Shown here: piece after piece, positions 1-10,005 of the stretch
Numbering within the stretch: the first letter of the stretch is position 1
How the letters are laid out: each line of letters starts with the position of its first letter
Made by a program: the position numbers and the translations under genes
The notes under the pieces: model-generated
Databases searched by the model: none
The model's input: only the letters and a program-made list of their open reading frames with translations
What the model was told of the DNA's origin: nothing
Source: Thiobacillus sp.
GTDB taxonomy: Bacteria; Pseudomonadota; Gammaproteobacteria; Burkholderiales; Thiobacillaceae
Reading direction: 5' to 3'
Assembly (NCBI GenBank): GCA_024709165.1
Contig: JANJXF010000077.1
Coordinates: 1-64,000, forward strand
DNA length: 64,000 nt

Positions 1-686
1 AATTCGAGCGTGGCGCCGACACCGGAACGCTCGAGGACATGGCCGAGGTCGGCGAGCAGGCCGTCGGAAATGTCGATCGCCGCGGAGGCGACGCCACGCA
101 GCGCGATGCCCAGCTCGACGCGCGGTGTGGGCAGATAAAGCGCGGGCAGCACGCGTGCGGCGTCGATCTGCTCCATGAACAGACGCCCCTGGCGATAGGC
201 CAGGGCGGCGGCGGCCGAACCGAGCACGCCCGACACCCAGATGTCGTCGCCGGGGCGTGCGCCGTCGCGGCGCAGCGCCAGCCCGGGCGGCAGCTCGCCG
301 ACGACGGTGAGCGAAAGTGTCATCGGCCCGCGCGTCGTGTCTCCACCGACCAGTTCGATACCGTACTGTTCGGCAACCCGGAAGAAACCGCGCGCGAACG
401 CCGTGAGCCACGCGTCGTCTGCGGCCGGCAGTGCGATCGCCAGCGTGGCCCAGCGCGGCGTCGCACCCATCGCCGCGAGGTCCGACAGGTTCACTGCGAG
501 CGCCTTGTGCCCGATCCCGGCCGGCCCATCCTGCGGCATGAAATGACGGCCTTCGAGCAGCATGTCGGTCGACACCGCGAGCTGCATGCCCGGTGTGGGC
601 GCCAGAAGCGCGCAGTCGTCGCCCACACCGAGCACCGCACCGGGCGCGGCGCGGGCGAAGTGGCGGGCGATGAGGTCGAATTCCAT
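1..686 (-). CDS. thiL: Thiamine-monophosphate kinase (partial, runs off left edge)
   Basis: Minus-strand frame from ATG at 686 ([30 protein letters not shown]...) typical of ThiL; adjacent to nusB-ribH as in many proteobacteria; no stop before window edge. Confidence 0.9.
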   Translation of the reverse strand, partial: MEFDLIARHFARAAPGAVLGVGDDCALLAPTPGMQLAVSTDMLLEGRHFMPQDGPAGIGHKALAVNLSDLAAMGATPRWATLAIALPAADDAWLTAFARGFFRVAEQYGIELVGGDTTRGPMTLSLTVVGELPPGLALRRDGARPGDDIWVSGVLGSAAAALAYRQGRLFMEQIDAARVLPALYLPTPRVELGIALRGVASAAIDISDGLLADLGHVLERSGVGATLE

Positions 687-782
687 GGTTAGGGACTGGG
701 ATCTAGGGGCTTGTACGGCTGCGCAGCGCTTGATGAATTCGGAAATTTCCGCATGTTTCCACTGACCCCCAGTCCCTAAATC

Positions 783-1220
783 CTAGCCCCTATTCTTTGC
801 CGCCCCGATCTCTACCGCACGCACGTCCTGCGCCAGCTTGTCGAGCACGCCGTTGATGTACTTGTGACCGTCGGTGCCGCCAAATTTTTTCGCCAGTTCG
901 ACGCCTTCGTTGATGGCGACGCGCCAGGGGACGTCGGGGCAGTTGACGAGTTCGTAGGCGCCGAGCAGCAGGATGCCGCGTTCGATGGGGGAAAGTTCCG
1001 CGATGGGGCGGTCGAGCAGGGGTGCGATGCGCGAGCTCAACAGGTCCTCCTCCTTCAGCACACCGTACAGCAGGGTGCGGAAGTAGTCTTCGTCGGCACG
1101 GCGGAATTGCTCGTCCTCCTTGAGATTGGCGGCGATGAGCGTGGCATCGGCACCGCCGACGAGCCAGGCGTACAGGCCCTGCAGGGCGAATTCGCGTGCG
1201 TGCTTGCGCGAGCCTGCCAT
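783..1220 (-). CDS. nusB: Transcription antitermination factor NusB
   Basis: 145 aa MAGSRKHAREFALQGLYAWL...; context with ribH. Confidence 0.95.
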   Translation of the reverse strand: MAGSRKHAREFALQGLYAWLVGGADATLIAANLKEDEQFRRADEDYFRTLLYGVLKEEDLLSSRIAPLLDRPIAELSPIERGILLLGAYELVNCPDVPWRVAINEGVELAKKFGGTDGHKYINGVLDKLAQDVRAVEIGAAKNRG

Positions 1221-1250
1221 TAGAGTCCACCTTTCGAAAACACGGCTTGT

Positions 1251-1275
1251 CCCTCTCGCCCCTGATGCGAGAGGG
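1251..1275. repeat. Inverted repeat ccctctcgc-ccctgat-gcgagaggg in nusB-ribH spacer
   Basis: 9 bp perfect stem read directly; resembles the hairpin at 8447-8472. Confidence 0.6.
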
Positions 1276-1326
1276 TCGGGATAGGGACGCGCATGTTCGC
1301 GTGGCCCGGGCGGGGCACCATCGCGG

Positions 1327-1794
1327 TCACAGCTGCTTCAGCAGATTGGCCATCTCGATGGCCACGCGCGCGGCGTCGCGGCCCTTTTCGGCCATGCGCT
1401 TGTGGCCTTGTTCCTCCGTCTCGACGGTGAGGATGGCGGTGGCGATAGGCACGCCGGTTTGCAGTTGCACATCGAGGATGCCGCGCGCCGATTCGTTGGA
1501 AACCACTTCGAAATGATAGGTGTCGCCACGTACCACGGCGCCCAGGGCGACGAGTGCATCGAATTTTCCGGACTGCGCCATTTTCTGCAGCGCGAGCGGG
1601 TGTTCGAGTGCCCCAGGCACGTTGACCAGCAGGATGTCCTCGCTGGCGACGCCGAGTCGCCTGAGCTCGATCTGGCAGGCCGACAACAGGCCTTCGCAGA
1701 TGTCCTTGTTGAAACGGCTCATGACGATGCCGATGCGCAGTCCCTTGCCTTGGTAGACCGGGTCGAGTTCTGAGATGTCGCTGGTGGTTCCCAT
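1327..1794 (-). CDS. ribH: 6,7-dimethyl-8-ribityllumazine synthase
   Basis: [37 protein letters not shown]...GALEHP...[16 protein letters not shown] at 1794 preceded by GAAGGAC Shine-Dalgarno (ORF track uses upstream TTG 1815). Confidence 0.95.
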   Translation of the reverse strand: MGTTSDISELDPVYQGKGLRIGIVMSRFNKDICEGLLSACQIELRRLGVASEDILLVNVPGALEHPLALQKMAQSGKFDALVALGAVVRGDTYHFEVVSNESARGILDVQLQTGVPIATAILTVETEEQGHKRMAEKGRDAARVAIEMANLLKQL

Positions 1795-1815
1795 GGTGCG
1801 TCCTTCGTCAAACAA

Positions 1816-2901
1816 TCAGGCTTTTTCGGAATAGCCGGCGACTTCGAGGCCGAAGCCGTCCATCGCCGGCATCTTGCGTGGGCTGGCGAGCAGGCGCATC
1901 TTGCCGACGCCGAGATCGCGCAGGATCTGTGCGCCGATGCCGTAGTCGCGCAGGTCGTATTTATGGCCGGCGACCGGCGCCGGATCGACACGGGCGAGCA
2001 GCGCGTCGGCGGTCTCCGGCCGATGCAGCAGCACGAGCACGCCAGACTGCGATTCGGCGATACGCTCCATCGCACCAAGGATGGGCCAGGAGTGGCCGCT
2101 GCCGGTGACGTCGAGAAAATCCATCACCGAGAGCGGTTCGTGCACGCGCACCAGGGTTTCGCGGTCGGCGTGAATCTCGCCCTTGACCAGTGCGAGGTGG
2201 GTTTCTCCGGCGCACTTGTCGCGGTAGGCGATGAGCCGGAACGCACCGTACACGGTCTGTACCAGACGGTCGGCAGCGCGCTCAACCAGGCTCTCGGTCT
2301 GGCTGCGGTAATGGATGAGATCGGCGATGGTGCCGATCTTCAGCCCGTGTTCCTGAGCGAACGGCACGAGATCGGGCAGACGCGCCATGTTGCCGTCGTC
2401 CTTGAGGATTTCGCAGATCACCGCCGCGGGTTCGAGGCCGGCGAGCGCGGCGAGATCGCAGCCGGCCTCGGTGTGTCCGGCGCGCACCAGCACGCCGCCC
2501 GGCTGCGCGCGCAGCGGGAAAATGTGGCCCGGCTGAATGATGTCGGAGGGGCCGGCGTCCTTCTTCACGGCGGCCTGGATGGTAACGGCGCGGTCGGCGG
2601 CGGAAATGCCAGTGGTCACGCCCTGGGCGGCCTCGATCGATACGGTGAACGCGGTACCGTGTGGGGTCTGGTTGTCGGATACCATCTGCTTCAGGCCCAG
2701 TTGGCGGCAGCGCGCGTCGGTAAGCGTGAGGCAGATGAGGCCGCGGCCGTACTTCGCCATGAAGTTGATGGCGTCCGCGGTGACGTGTTCGGCGGCCATG
2801 ACGAGGTCGCCCTCGTTTTCGCGGTCTTCCTCGTCGACCAGCACGACCATGCGGCCGGCTTTCAATTCTTCGATGATTTCGGGGGTGGAGGCGAGGCTCA
2901 T
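1816..2901 (-). CDS. ribBA: 3,4-dihydroxy-2-butanone-4-phosphate synthase / GTP cyclohydrolase II-like fusion
   Basis: MSLASTPEIIEELKAGRMVVLVDEEDRENEGDLVMAAEHVT...; 361 aa; start trimmed from longer ORF. Confidence 0.93.
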   Translation of the reverse strand: MSLASTPEIIEELKAGRMVVLVDEEDRENEGDLVMAAEHVTADAINFMAKYGRGLICLTLTDARCRQLGLKQMVSDNQTPHGTAFTVSIEAAQGVTTGISAADRAVTIQAAVKKDAGPSDIIQPGHIFPLRAQPGGVLVRAGHTEAGCDLAALAGLEPAAVICEILKDDGNMARLPDLVPFAQEHGLKIGTIADLIHYRSQTESLVERAADRLVQTVYGAFRLIAYRDKCAGETHLALVKGEIHADRETLVRVHEPLSVMDFLDVTGSGHSWPILGAMERIAESQSGVLVLLHRPETADALLARVDPAPVAGHKYDLRDYGIGAQILRDLGVGKMRLLASPRKMPAMDGFGLEVAGYSEKA

Positions 2902-3506
2902 CAATCTTGGTCCGTGTGTTGGGTGAATTGCAGCATGCGCTCGACATAGCGCGCGATCATGTCGACTTCGAGGTTGACCCGGGCGCCGGCCTGCAGGTGC
3001 TTGAGCGTGGTCATCTGCAGGGTGTGCGGAATCAGGTTCAGGGTGAAGCGCGCGTCCTCGACATGGTTGACCGTGAGCGACACGCCGTTCACCGTGATCG
3101 AGCCCTTGCGCAGGATGTAGCGCGCCAGCCCGCGCGGCGCGTCGATTTCCAGCAGGTGCGATTCGCCAGCGGGCACGAAGCGGTGCACCACACCGACACC
3201 GTCGACGTGGCCCGACACCATGTGGCCACCGAGGCGGTCGGCCAGGCGCAGTGCCTTTTCCAGGTTGACTTCGGCGCCGGGCACGAAGCCTTCGGTGCAG
3301 TTGAGCGTTTCCGCCGAGACGTCGACGGTAAAGCGGTCCGGCGTCAGTGTCACGGCGGTCAGGCACACGCCGTTGACCGCGATGCTGTCGCCGACCGCGA
3401 CGTCGGCGAGGTCCAGCCCGCCGGCGTGGATCGTCATGCGTGCGTCGGCGCCGCGCGCGTCGTACTCGTGGATGCGGCCGATGGCTTGAACGATTCCGGT
3501 GAACAT
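2901..3506 (-). CDS. ribE: Riboflavin synthase alpha subunit
   Basis: MFTGIVQAIGRIHEYDARG...NGVCLTAV...; stop overlaps ribBA start by 1 nt. Confidence 0.95.
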   Translation of the reverse strand: MFTGIVQAIGRIHEYDARGADARMTIHAGGLDLADVAVGDSIAVNGVCLTAVTLTPDRFTVDVSAETLNCTEGFVPGAEVNLEKALRLADRLGGHMVSGHVDGVGVVHRFVPAGESHLLEIDAPRGLARYILRKGSITVNGVSLTVNHVEDARFTLNLIPHTLQMTTLKHLQAGARVNLEVDMIARYVERMLQFTQHTDQD

Positions 3507-3741
3507 GGCGACGGTCGAGATTCCTGGATGAGGCCGGAGCGTGGCGCGTGTGCGCCGTGGAGGAGCCGGCCGGCAAAGACCCTGCATTGTAGGCGTTTCG
3601 CCCGGGCGGGTGAACTCCCCGCGACACTCCCCGGCGGCACACCGGAGGACATCGGCAAGGGGGGCGGCAAGGACGAAGCGCAGGAACCCACCGGAGTCGG
3701 GCCAAATCCGCTAAAATTGATCGGTTAACGCCTCCCTAGAC

Positions 3742-3765
3742 CGGGCACGGAAACGTGCCCGTTTT
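3742..3765 (+). terminator. Terminator-like hairpin CGGGCACG-GAAA-CGTGCCCG-TTTT immediately upstream of lepA start
   Basis: 8 bp perfect stem, GAAA tetraloop, followed by TTTTGTT; ends 3 nt before GTG start at 3769. Confidence 0.65.
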
Positions 3766-3768
3766 GTT

Positions 3769-5568
3769 GTGTCGCAGAACCTGATCCGCAATTTTTCCAT
3801 CATTGCCCATATCGACCACGGCAAGTCGACGCTCGCCGACCGCCTGATCCAGTATTGCGGCGGCCTCACCGCGCGCGAGATGGAGGCGCAGGTGCTCGAC
3901 TCCATGGACCTGGAAAAGGAACGCGGCATCACCATCAAGGCGCAGACCGCCGCGCTCACCTACAAGGCGCAGGACGGCAAGGCCTACCGCCTCAACCTGA
4001 TCGACACCCCGGGTCACGTCGACTTCTCCTACGAGGTCAGCCGCTCGCTGTCGGCCTGCGAGGGCGCGCTGCTGGTGGTCGACGCCTCGCAGGGCGTGGA
4101 GGCGCAGACGGTGGCCAACTGCTACACCGCGATCGACCTCGGTGTCGAAGTCATTCCAGTGCTGAACAAGATCGACCTGCCGGCGGCCGATCCCGACCGC
4201 GTGGCGGTGGAGATCGAGGACATCGTCGGGCTGGACGCCAGCGAGGCGGTGCGCGCGTCCGCCAAGACCGGGCTTGGCATCCAGGAGATTCTCGAAGTCG
4301 TCGTGAAGCACGTGCCGCCGCCACGTGGCAAGGAAGACGCGCCCCTGAAGGCGCTGATCATCGATTCCTGGTTCGACAACTACGTCGGCGTCGTCATGCT
4401 GGTGCGCGTGGTCGACGGCGTGCTGCGTGCGAAGGACAAAATCCGCTTCATGGCGACCGGCGCGCAACATCTGACCGAGCATGTCGGCGTGTTCACTCCG
4501 AAGTCCGTCGACCGCGAACAACTGTCGGCGGGCGAAGTCGGTTTCGTCATCGCCGGCATCAAGGAGCTCAAGTCGGCACAGGTCGGCGACACCGTGACGC
4601 TGGTCGACAACCCTGCCACCGAACCCCTGCCGGGCTTCAAGAAGGTGCAGTCGCAGGTGTTCGCCGGCCTCTACCCGGTCGAGTCGCACGACTTCGAGGC
4701 TTTGCGCGAAGCGCTCACCAAGCTGCAGCTGAACGATGCCGCGCTGCAGTTCGAACCGGAAGTCAGCCAGGCGCTCGGCTTCGGCTTCCGCTGCGGCTTT
4801 CTGGGACTCTTGCACATGGACATCGTGCAGGAGCGGCTCGAACGCGAGTACGACATGGACCTCATCACCACCGCGCCGACGGTGGTGTACGAGGTCGTGC
4901 TGAAGGACGGCTCCACGATCAACGTCGAGAACCCGTCCAAGCTGCCCGAGCCTTCGAAGATCGACGAAATCCGCGAGCCCATCATCACCGCGACGATTTT
5001 CGTGCCTGAGGAGTTCGTCGGCAACGTCATCACCCTGTGCAACCAGAAGCGCGGCGTGCAGATCGACATGCAATACCACGGCCGGCAGGTCATGCTGCGC
5101 TACGACCTGCCGATGAACGAGGTGGTGATGGACTTCTTCGACAAGCTCAAGTCGACCAGCCGCGGCTACGCCTCGCTCGACTATGAATTCAAGGAATTCC
5201 GTCCCGGCGACCTGGTGAAGCTCGACATCCTCGTCAACGCCGAGAAGGTCGATGCGCTGTCCTTGATCGTGCACCGCGCAACCAGCGTGTACCGCGGGCG
5301 CGAACTCGCTTCCAAGATGCGCGAGTTGATTCCGCGCCAGATGTTCGACGTTGCGGTGCAGGCGGCGATCGGCGCCAGCATCATCGCGCGCGAGAACGTC
5401 AAGGCGATGCGCAAGAACGTGCTGGCCAAGTGCTACGGCGGCGACATCACGCGCAAGAAGAAGCTGCTGGAAAAGCAGAAGGCCGGCAAGCGCCGCATGA
5501 AGCAGGTCGGCAACGTTGAAATCCCGCAGGAAGCCTTCCTTGCGATCCTCCAGGTCTCCGACAAATGA
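3769..5568 (+). CDS. lepA: Elongation factor 4 (LepA)
   Basis: 599 aa [25 protein letters not shown]...; GTG start. Confidence 0.97.
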   Translation: MSQNLIRNFSIIAHIDHGKSTLADRLIQYCGGLTAREMEAQVLDSMDLEKERGITIKAQTAALTYKAQDGKAYRLNLIDTPGHVDFSYEVSRSLSACEGALLVVDASQGVEAQTVANCYTAIDLGVEVIPVLNKIDLPAADPDRVAVEIEDIVGLDASEAVRASAKTGLGIQEILEVVVKHVPPPRGKEDAPLKALIIDSWFDNYVGVVMLVRVVDGVLRAKDKIRFMATGAQHLTEHVGVFTPKSVDREQLSAGEVGFVIAGIKELKSAQVGDTVTLVDNPATEPLPGFKKVQSQVFAGLYPVESHDFEALREALTKLQLNDAALQFEPEVSQALGFGFRCGFLGLLHMDIVQERLEREYDMDLITTAPTVVYEVVLKDGSTINVENPSKLPEPSKIDEIREPIITATIFVPEEFVGNVITLCNQKRGVQIDMQYHGRQVMLRYDLPMNEVVMDFFDKLKSTSRGYASLDYEFKEFRPGDLVKLDILVNAEKVDALSLIVHRATSVYRGRELASKMRELIPRQMFDVAVQAAIGASIIARENVKAMRKNVLAKCYGGDITRKKKLLEKQKAGKRRMKQVGNVEIPQEAFLAILQVSDK

Positions 5569-6374
5569 ACTTCGCCCTCATTCTGTTCATCGCGCTGGCG
5601 GCAACCGGTGGTGTCTGGCTGCTCGATGTGCTGCTGTTCAAGCGCCGCCGCGCCCCGGATGCGCGTGAGCCGATGCTGGTGGAGTACGCGCGCAGCTTCT
5701 TCCCGGTCATCCTCATCGTATTCGGCCTGCGTTCCTTCCTCGTCGAGCCGTTCAAGATTCCGTCCGGATCGATGATGCCGACGCTGTTGATCGGCGATTT
5801 CATCCTGGTCAACAAGTACACCTACGGCATCCGCCTGCCGGTGGTCAACCAGAAGATCGTGCAATTGAACGACCCGCAACGCGGCGATGTCGTCGTGTTC
5901 CGTTATCCGGCGGACACCAGCCTCGACTACATCAAGCGGGTGATCGGCGTGCCGGGGGATCGGGTCGAATACCGCGACAAACAGTTGATCATCAACGGCA
6001 AGCCGGTTGCCGCGCAACACACCGGCACCTACAGCTACGTCGGCAACGGGCTGAACTACGTCACCGCGATGGTGTACGATGAATCGCTCAACGACCAGGG
6101 GCACACCATGATGACCGAGCCGGGCAAACCGTCGGTGTTTCCGCCCCAGGTGACGGACTTTCCCTTCCATGAGAACTGCTCCTACAATGCTGACGGCGAG
6201 GGGTTTGCGTGCACGGTTCCGGCCGGGCACTATTTCGTCATGGGCGACAACCGCGATGCCAGCAACGACAGTCGTTACTGGGGTTTCGTGCCGGACCGGA
6301 ACATCGTGGGCAAGGCCTTCTTCATCTGGATGAACTTCGACGAATTCAGTCGCATCGGCACCCGCATACGATAA
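5565..6374 (+). CDS. lepB: Signal peptidase I
   Basis: 269 aa, [24 protein letters not shown]...[12 protein letters not shown]...[15 protein letters not shown]; 4 nt overlap with lepA. Confidence 0.96.
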   Translation: MNFALILFIALAATGGVWLLDVLLFKRRRAPDAREPMLVEYARSFFPVILIVFGLRSFLVEPFKIPSGSMMPTLLIGDFILVNKYTYGIRLPVVNQKIVQLNDPQRGDVVVFRYPADTSLDYIKRVIGVPGDRVEYRDKQLIINGKPVAAQHTGTYSYVGNGLNYVTAMVYDESLNDQGHTMMTEPGKPSVFPPQVTDFPFHENCSYNADGEGFACTVPAGHYFVMGDNRDASNDSRYWGFVPDRNIVGKAFFIWMNFDEFSRIGTRIR

Positions 6375-6383
6375 GGAGACAGC

Positions 6384-6788
6384 ATGAAGCGTTTTTCCTC
6401 CCCTGGCGCCCGGCAGCAGCGCGGGCTGTCCATGATCGGTTTTCTGCTCGTCGCCGCGCTGGTTGTGATGGCGGCGATGCTGGCGATGAAGCTGGTGCCG
6501 GCCTATATCGAGTTTTTCTCGGTGAAGAAAATTCTCGTCTCGATGGGACAGGAGACCAGTCTCCAGGGCAAGAGCAATGCCGACATCCGCTCCGATTTTT
6601 CCCGCAGGACCGCCGCGGACTATGTATCCGTGGTGAAAGCCGAAGACCTCATGGTCGACCGCAGTTCCGGTACCCCGGTCGTTTCGGTCGATTACGAGTT
6701 TCGCACCAAACTGATCGGCAACGTGAGCCTGGTCGTCGATTTCAGCGCCAGCTCCGACTCGACCGCCGCGTCGCGCCGGATTGAGTAA
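6384..6788 (+). CDS. DUF4845-type small membrane protein
   Basis: 134 aa, [42 protein letters not shown]; canonical position between lepB and rnc. Confidence 0.8.
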   Translation: MKRFSSPGARQQRGLSMIGFLLVAALVVMAAMLAMKLVPAYIEFFSVKKILVSMGQETSLQGKSNADIRSDFSRRTAADYVSVVKAEDLMVDRSSGTPVVSVDYEFRTKLIGNVSLVVDFSASSDSTAASRRIE

Positions 6789-6795
6789 TCCCCTC

Positions 6796-7461
6796 ATGAT
6801 CCAACGCCTGCAGCAGGCGCTGAGCTACACATTCAGCCGTCCCGAACTGCTGCGCCAGGCATTGACGCATCGCAGCTCTGGTGCCTCCAACAATGAGCGG
6901 CTGGAATTTCTCGGTGACTCGGTGCTCAACTGCACGGTAGCGCGCGCGCTGTACGATGCGTTTCCCGATCTGCCGGAAGGCAGCCTGTCGCGTCTGCGCG
7001 CCAACCTGGTGCGTCAGGAAACGCTCGCGGACATCGCAATTGCCCTGAAGCTCGGCGACAACCTGCGAATGGGCGAGGGCGAGCTGAAGAGCGGTGGTTT
7101 TCGGCGTCCGTCGATTCTTGCCGATGCGCTCGAATCCCTGTTCGGCGCGATCTTTCTCGAAGCGGGATTCGACGCCGCGCAGCGTGTGGTGCGCGGCCTG
7201 TTCGATCCACTGGTCGCGCAGATCGACCCACGCGCCTCCGGCAAGGATGCCAAGACGCAGCTGCAGGAGCTGCTGCAGTCGCACCGCCTGCCGTTGCCCA
7301 CGTATCAGCTGGTGAGCACGGAAGGCGAGGCGCACGATCAATCCTTCACCATCGAATGCGTGCTCGAGAAGCCAGCAATGGTCACGCGCGGAACGGGCAA
7401 GAGCCGCCGCGCCGCCGAGCAGGACGCCGCACGCCTGGCGTGCGTGCAACTGCAAGCATGA
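6796..7461 (+). CDS. rnc: Ribonuclease III
   Basis: [44 protein letters not shown]; RNase III signature and dsRBD; TTG at 6781 is an alternative start. Confidence 0.96.
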   Translation: MIQRLQQALSYTFSRPELLRQALTHRSSGASNNERLEFLGDSVLNCTVARALYDAFPDLPEGSLSRLRANLVRQETLADIAIALKLGDNLRMGEGELKSGGFRRPSILADALESLFGAIFLEAGFDAAQRVVRGLFDPLVAQIDPRASGKDAKTQLQELLQSHRLPLPTYQLVSTEGEAHDQSFTIECVLEKPAMVTRGTGKSRRAAEQDAARLACVQLQA

Positions 7462-8345
7462 ATACCCCCTACCGCTGCGGTCTCGTTGCCCTCGTCGGTC
7501 GGCCCAACGTCGGCAAGTCGACCCTGCTCAACCGGCTGGTGGGACAGAAAGTCAGCATTACCTCGAAGAAGGCACAGACCACGCGCCACCGCGTGACGGG
7601 CATCCATACTACCGGCAACGCGCAGTTCGTCTTCGTCGACACGCCCGGTTTCCAGACCCGCCACGCCGGCACCATGAACCGCGCGATGAACCGTCGCGTG
7701 CGCGAGACGCTGTCGGATACCGACGTGGTGATGATGCTGGTGGAGGCGGGCCGGCTGACACGCGAGGATCGTCAGGTCATCGAGTTGTTGCCGGGCGACC
7801 GGCCGCTCATCCTGGTCGTCAACAAGATTGACCAGGCGAAGGATCGCGCGGCCTTGATGGCCTATCTGCAAGAGATCGCCGGCGTGCATGTCTTTACCGA
7901 AATCGTGCCGGTGTCGGCGAAGAACGCCGCCAACCTCGATGAATTGCTGAAGACCCTGGAAAAACACCTGCCTGAAAACCCGCCGCTGTTCGACGCAGAC
8001 GACGTCACCGATCAGACCGAACGCCAGCTCGCTGCCGAACTCGTGCGCGAGAAAGTATTTCGCCTGTGCGGCGAGGAGATTCCCTACGCCGTCGCCGTCA
8101 CCATCGACAAGTTCGAGGAAGTCGGCAAGCTGCGCCGCATCTACGCCACCATCCTCGTCGACCGCGACAGCCACAAGGCCATCGTCATCGGCAAGGGGGG
8201 CGAGAAGCTCAAGACCATCTCCACCCAGGCCCGGCAGGATATGGAACGAGCCTTCGACGGCAAGGTCTATCTCGAAGTGTGGGTGAAGGTGAAGGGTGGC
8301 TGGGCAGACGACGTGCGCATGTTGAAGACGCTGGGAATCGATTGA
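7458..8345 (+). CDS. era: GTPase Era
   Basis: [51 protein letters not shown] domain C-terminus; 4 nt overlap with rnc. Confidence 0.97.
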   Translation: MNTPYRCGLVALVGRPNVGKSTLLNRLVGQKVSITSKKAQTTRHRVTGIHTTGNAQFVFVDTPGFQTRHAGTMNRAMNRRVRETLSDTDVVMMLVEAGRLTREDRQVIELLPGDRPLILVVNKIDQAKDRAALMAYLQEIAGVHVFTEIVPVSAKNAANLDELLKTLEKHLPENPPLFDADDVTDQTERQLAAELVREKVFRLCGEEIPYAVAVTIDKFEEVGKLRRIYATILVDRDSHKAIVIGKGGEKLKTISTQARQDMERAFDGKVYLEVWVKVKGGWADDVRMLKTLGID

Positions 8346-8353
8346 TTGTTTCA

Positions 8354-8507
8354 TCCGCGAAGGACGCCAACGGACGCGAAGACAGCCTGACGCAGGCGAA
8401 TCACGCGGAAGTCGGGTGTGCCCCAAGGCCGTCCCGCTCTCTCCCACCCCTCTCCCGCACGCGGGAGAGGGGATTTTCTTTCGCATTTCTTCGTGTCCTT
8501 CGCGGAT
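8354..8507. repeat. Intergenic hairpin element, copy A (arms ATCCGCGAAGGACGC / GTGTCCTTCGCGGAT)
   Basis: Near-perfect inverted terminal arms (1 mismatch over 15 nt) bounding era-recO spacer; arms recur at 26800, 52098 and 53305. Confidence 0.7.
8447..8472. repeat. Perfect inverted repeat CCCCTCTCCCGC-ac-GCGGGAGAGGGG nested inside copy A
   Basis: 12 bp perfect stem read directly, followed by ATTTT. Confidence 0.75.
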
Positions 8508-8521
8508 AAAGGTTTTCGCCC

Positions 8522-9271
8522 GTGTCTCACGACGCTCGCATCAACAACGAGCCTGGCTTCGTTCTCCACACTTATCCATTCAAGGAAACGAGCGTGGTGG
8601 CCGAGGTGTTCACCCGCGGGCATGGCCGTGTCGCGCTGATCGCGCGTGGGGCGCGCCGGCCGGCATCCGCCGTGCGCGGACTGATGCAGCCGTTCACCCC
8701 GTTGTTGCTGTCATGGTTCGGCAAGTCGGAGCTGAAGACCCTCCATGCGGCCGAATGGCAGGGTGGTCTGCTCGTTCCGCAGGGGCGCGCGTTGATGTGC
8801 GGGTTCTACCTCAACGAACTGCTGCTGCGCCTGCTCGCGCGGGGCGACGCGCACACAGCCCTGTACGACTGTTATGCCGGGACGCTGGAACGGCTGACGG
8901 ACGTTGCCGGCAGTTCGGAAAGCGAACGTGCGGCCTGCTTCGAGAGGATATTACGCGGCTTCGAGAAGGGCCTGCTTGCGGAAATCGGCTATGGCGCGAC
9001 CTTCGACGTCGACGCCGACGGCGGGGTGGCGATCGAGGCCAATGCCCGCTACGTGTTCCAGCCCGAACGTGGCGCGGTGCGTGCCGCCGGTCAGCCGGGC
9101 TGCCCGGTATCGGGCCAGACCTTGCTCGATCTGGCAAGCGATCGTTTCGACCGGCCGGCCACGCTCGCCGAAGCGAAGACGCTGATGCGCACCCTCATCA
9201 ACCATACCCTCGGCGCCAAGCCGCTTTATACTCGGCAGTTGCTGCGCGAACTTACAGATCTGAATCCATGA
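8522..9271 (+). CDS. recO: DNA repair protein RecO
   Basis: 249 aa, GTG start; [40 protein letters not shown]; between era and pdxJ. Confidence 0.94.
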   Translation: MSHDARINNEPGFVLHTYPFKETSVVAEVFTRGHGRVALIARGARRPASAVRGLMQPFTPLLLSWFGKSELKTLHAAEWQGGLLVPQGRALMCGFYLNELLLRLLARGDAHTALYDCYAGTLERLTDVAGSSESERAACFERILRGFEKGLLAEIGYGATFDVDADGGVAIEANARYVFQPERGAVRAAGQPGCPVSGQTLLDLASDRFDRPATLAEAKTLMRTLINHTLGAKPLYTRQLLRELTDLNP

Positions 9272-9996
9272 GTATTTATCTTGGCGTCAACATCGACCAT
9301 ATCGCCACCTTGCGCCAGGCGCGCAACACCCGCTATCCCAGCCCGGTCGAGGCCGCGCTCATGGCCGAGACGGCAGGTGCCGATTCGATCACCCTGCATC
9401 TGCGCGAGGATCGCCGTCATATCCAGGATGCCGATGTCACGATCCTGCGCCAGACACTGAAAACCAAGATGAATCTGGAAATGGCGGTGACCGAGGAAAT
9501 GCTCGGCGTCGCCCTCGCTGTGCGCCCGCAGGACGTGTGCCTGGTACCTGAAAAGCGCGAGGAGCTTACGACCGAAGGCGGGCTCGACGTCGCGGGCCAG
9601 CTGCCGAAACTGAGCGAAGCCTGTGCGCGTCTGGCGGATGCGGGGATTCGCGTGTCGCTGTTCATCGATGCCGACTTCGCCCAGCTCGATGCCGCCCGTG
9701 CCGCGGGTGCGCCGGTGGTCGAGATTCATACCGGTCATTACGCCGACGCCGCGACCGACGCGGCACTCGGTGTCGAATTCGAGCGCATCCGTATGGCCGT
9801 CGCCTATGGCCGCAGCCTTGGCCTGACGGTGAACGCCGGCCATGGCCTCACTTACCACAACGTGCAGCCGATCGCCGCGCTGCCGGGCATTCACGAGCTC
9901 AACATCGGCCACGCCATCGTCGCGCAGGCCCTGTTCGTCGGCTGGCGGGAGGCGGTGGCGGAGATGAAGCGCCTCATGGTCGAGGCAACGGGCTGA
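9268..9996 (+). CDS. pdxJ: Pyridoxine 5'-phosphate synthase
   Basis: [52 protein letters not shown]. Confidence 0.97.
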   Translation: MSIYLGVNIDHIATLRQARNTRYPSPVEAALMAETAGADSITLHLREDRRHIQDADVTILRQTLKTKMNLEMAVTEEMLGVALAVRPQDVCLVPEKREELTTEGGLDVAGQLPKLSEACARLADAGIRVSLFIDADFAQLDAARAAGAPVVEIHTGHYADAATDAALGVEFERIRMAVAYGRSLGLTVNAGHGLTYHNVQPIAALPGIHELNIGHAIVAQALFVGWREAVAEMKRLMVEATG

Positions 9997-10005
9997 AGGG
10001 AATCC

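Noticed and set aside
3736-5274. 512 aa minus-strand ORF opposite lepA
   Set aside because: Antisense shadow ORF; V/D/H-rich mirror translation of a conserved gene.
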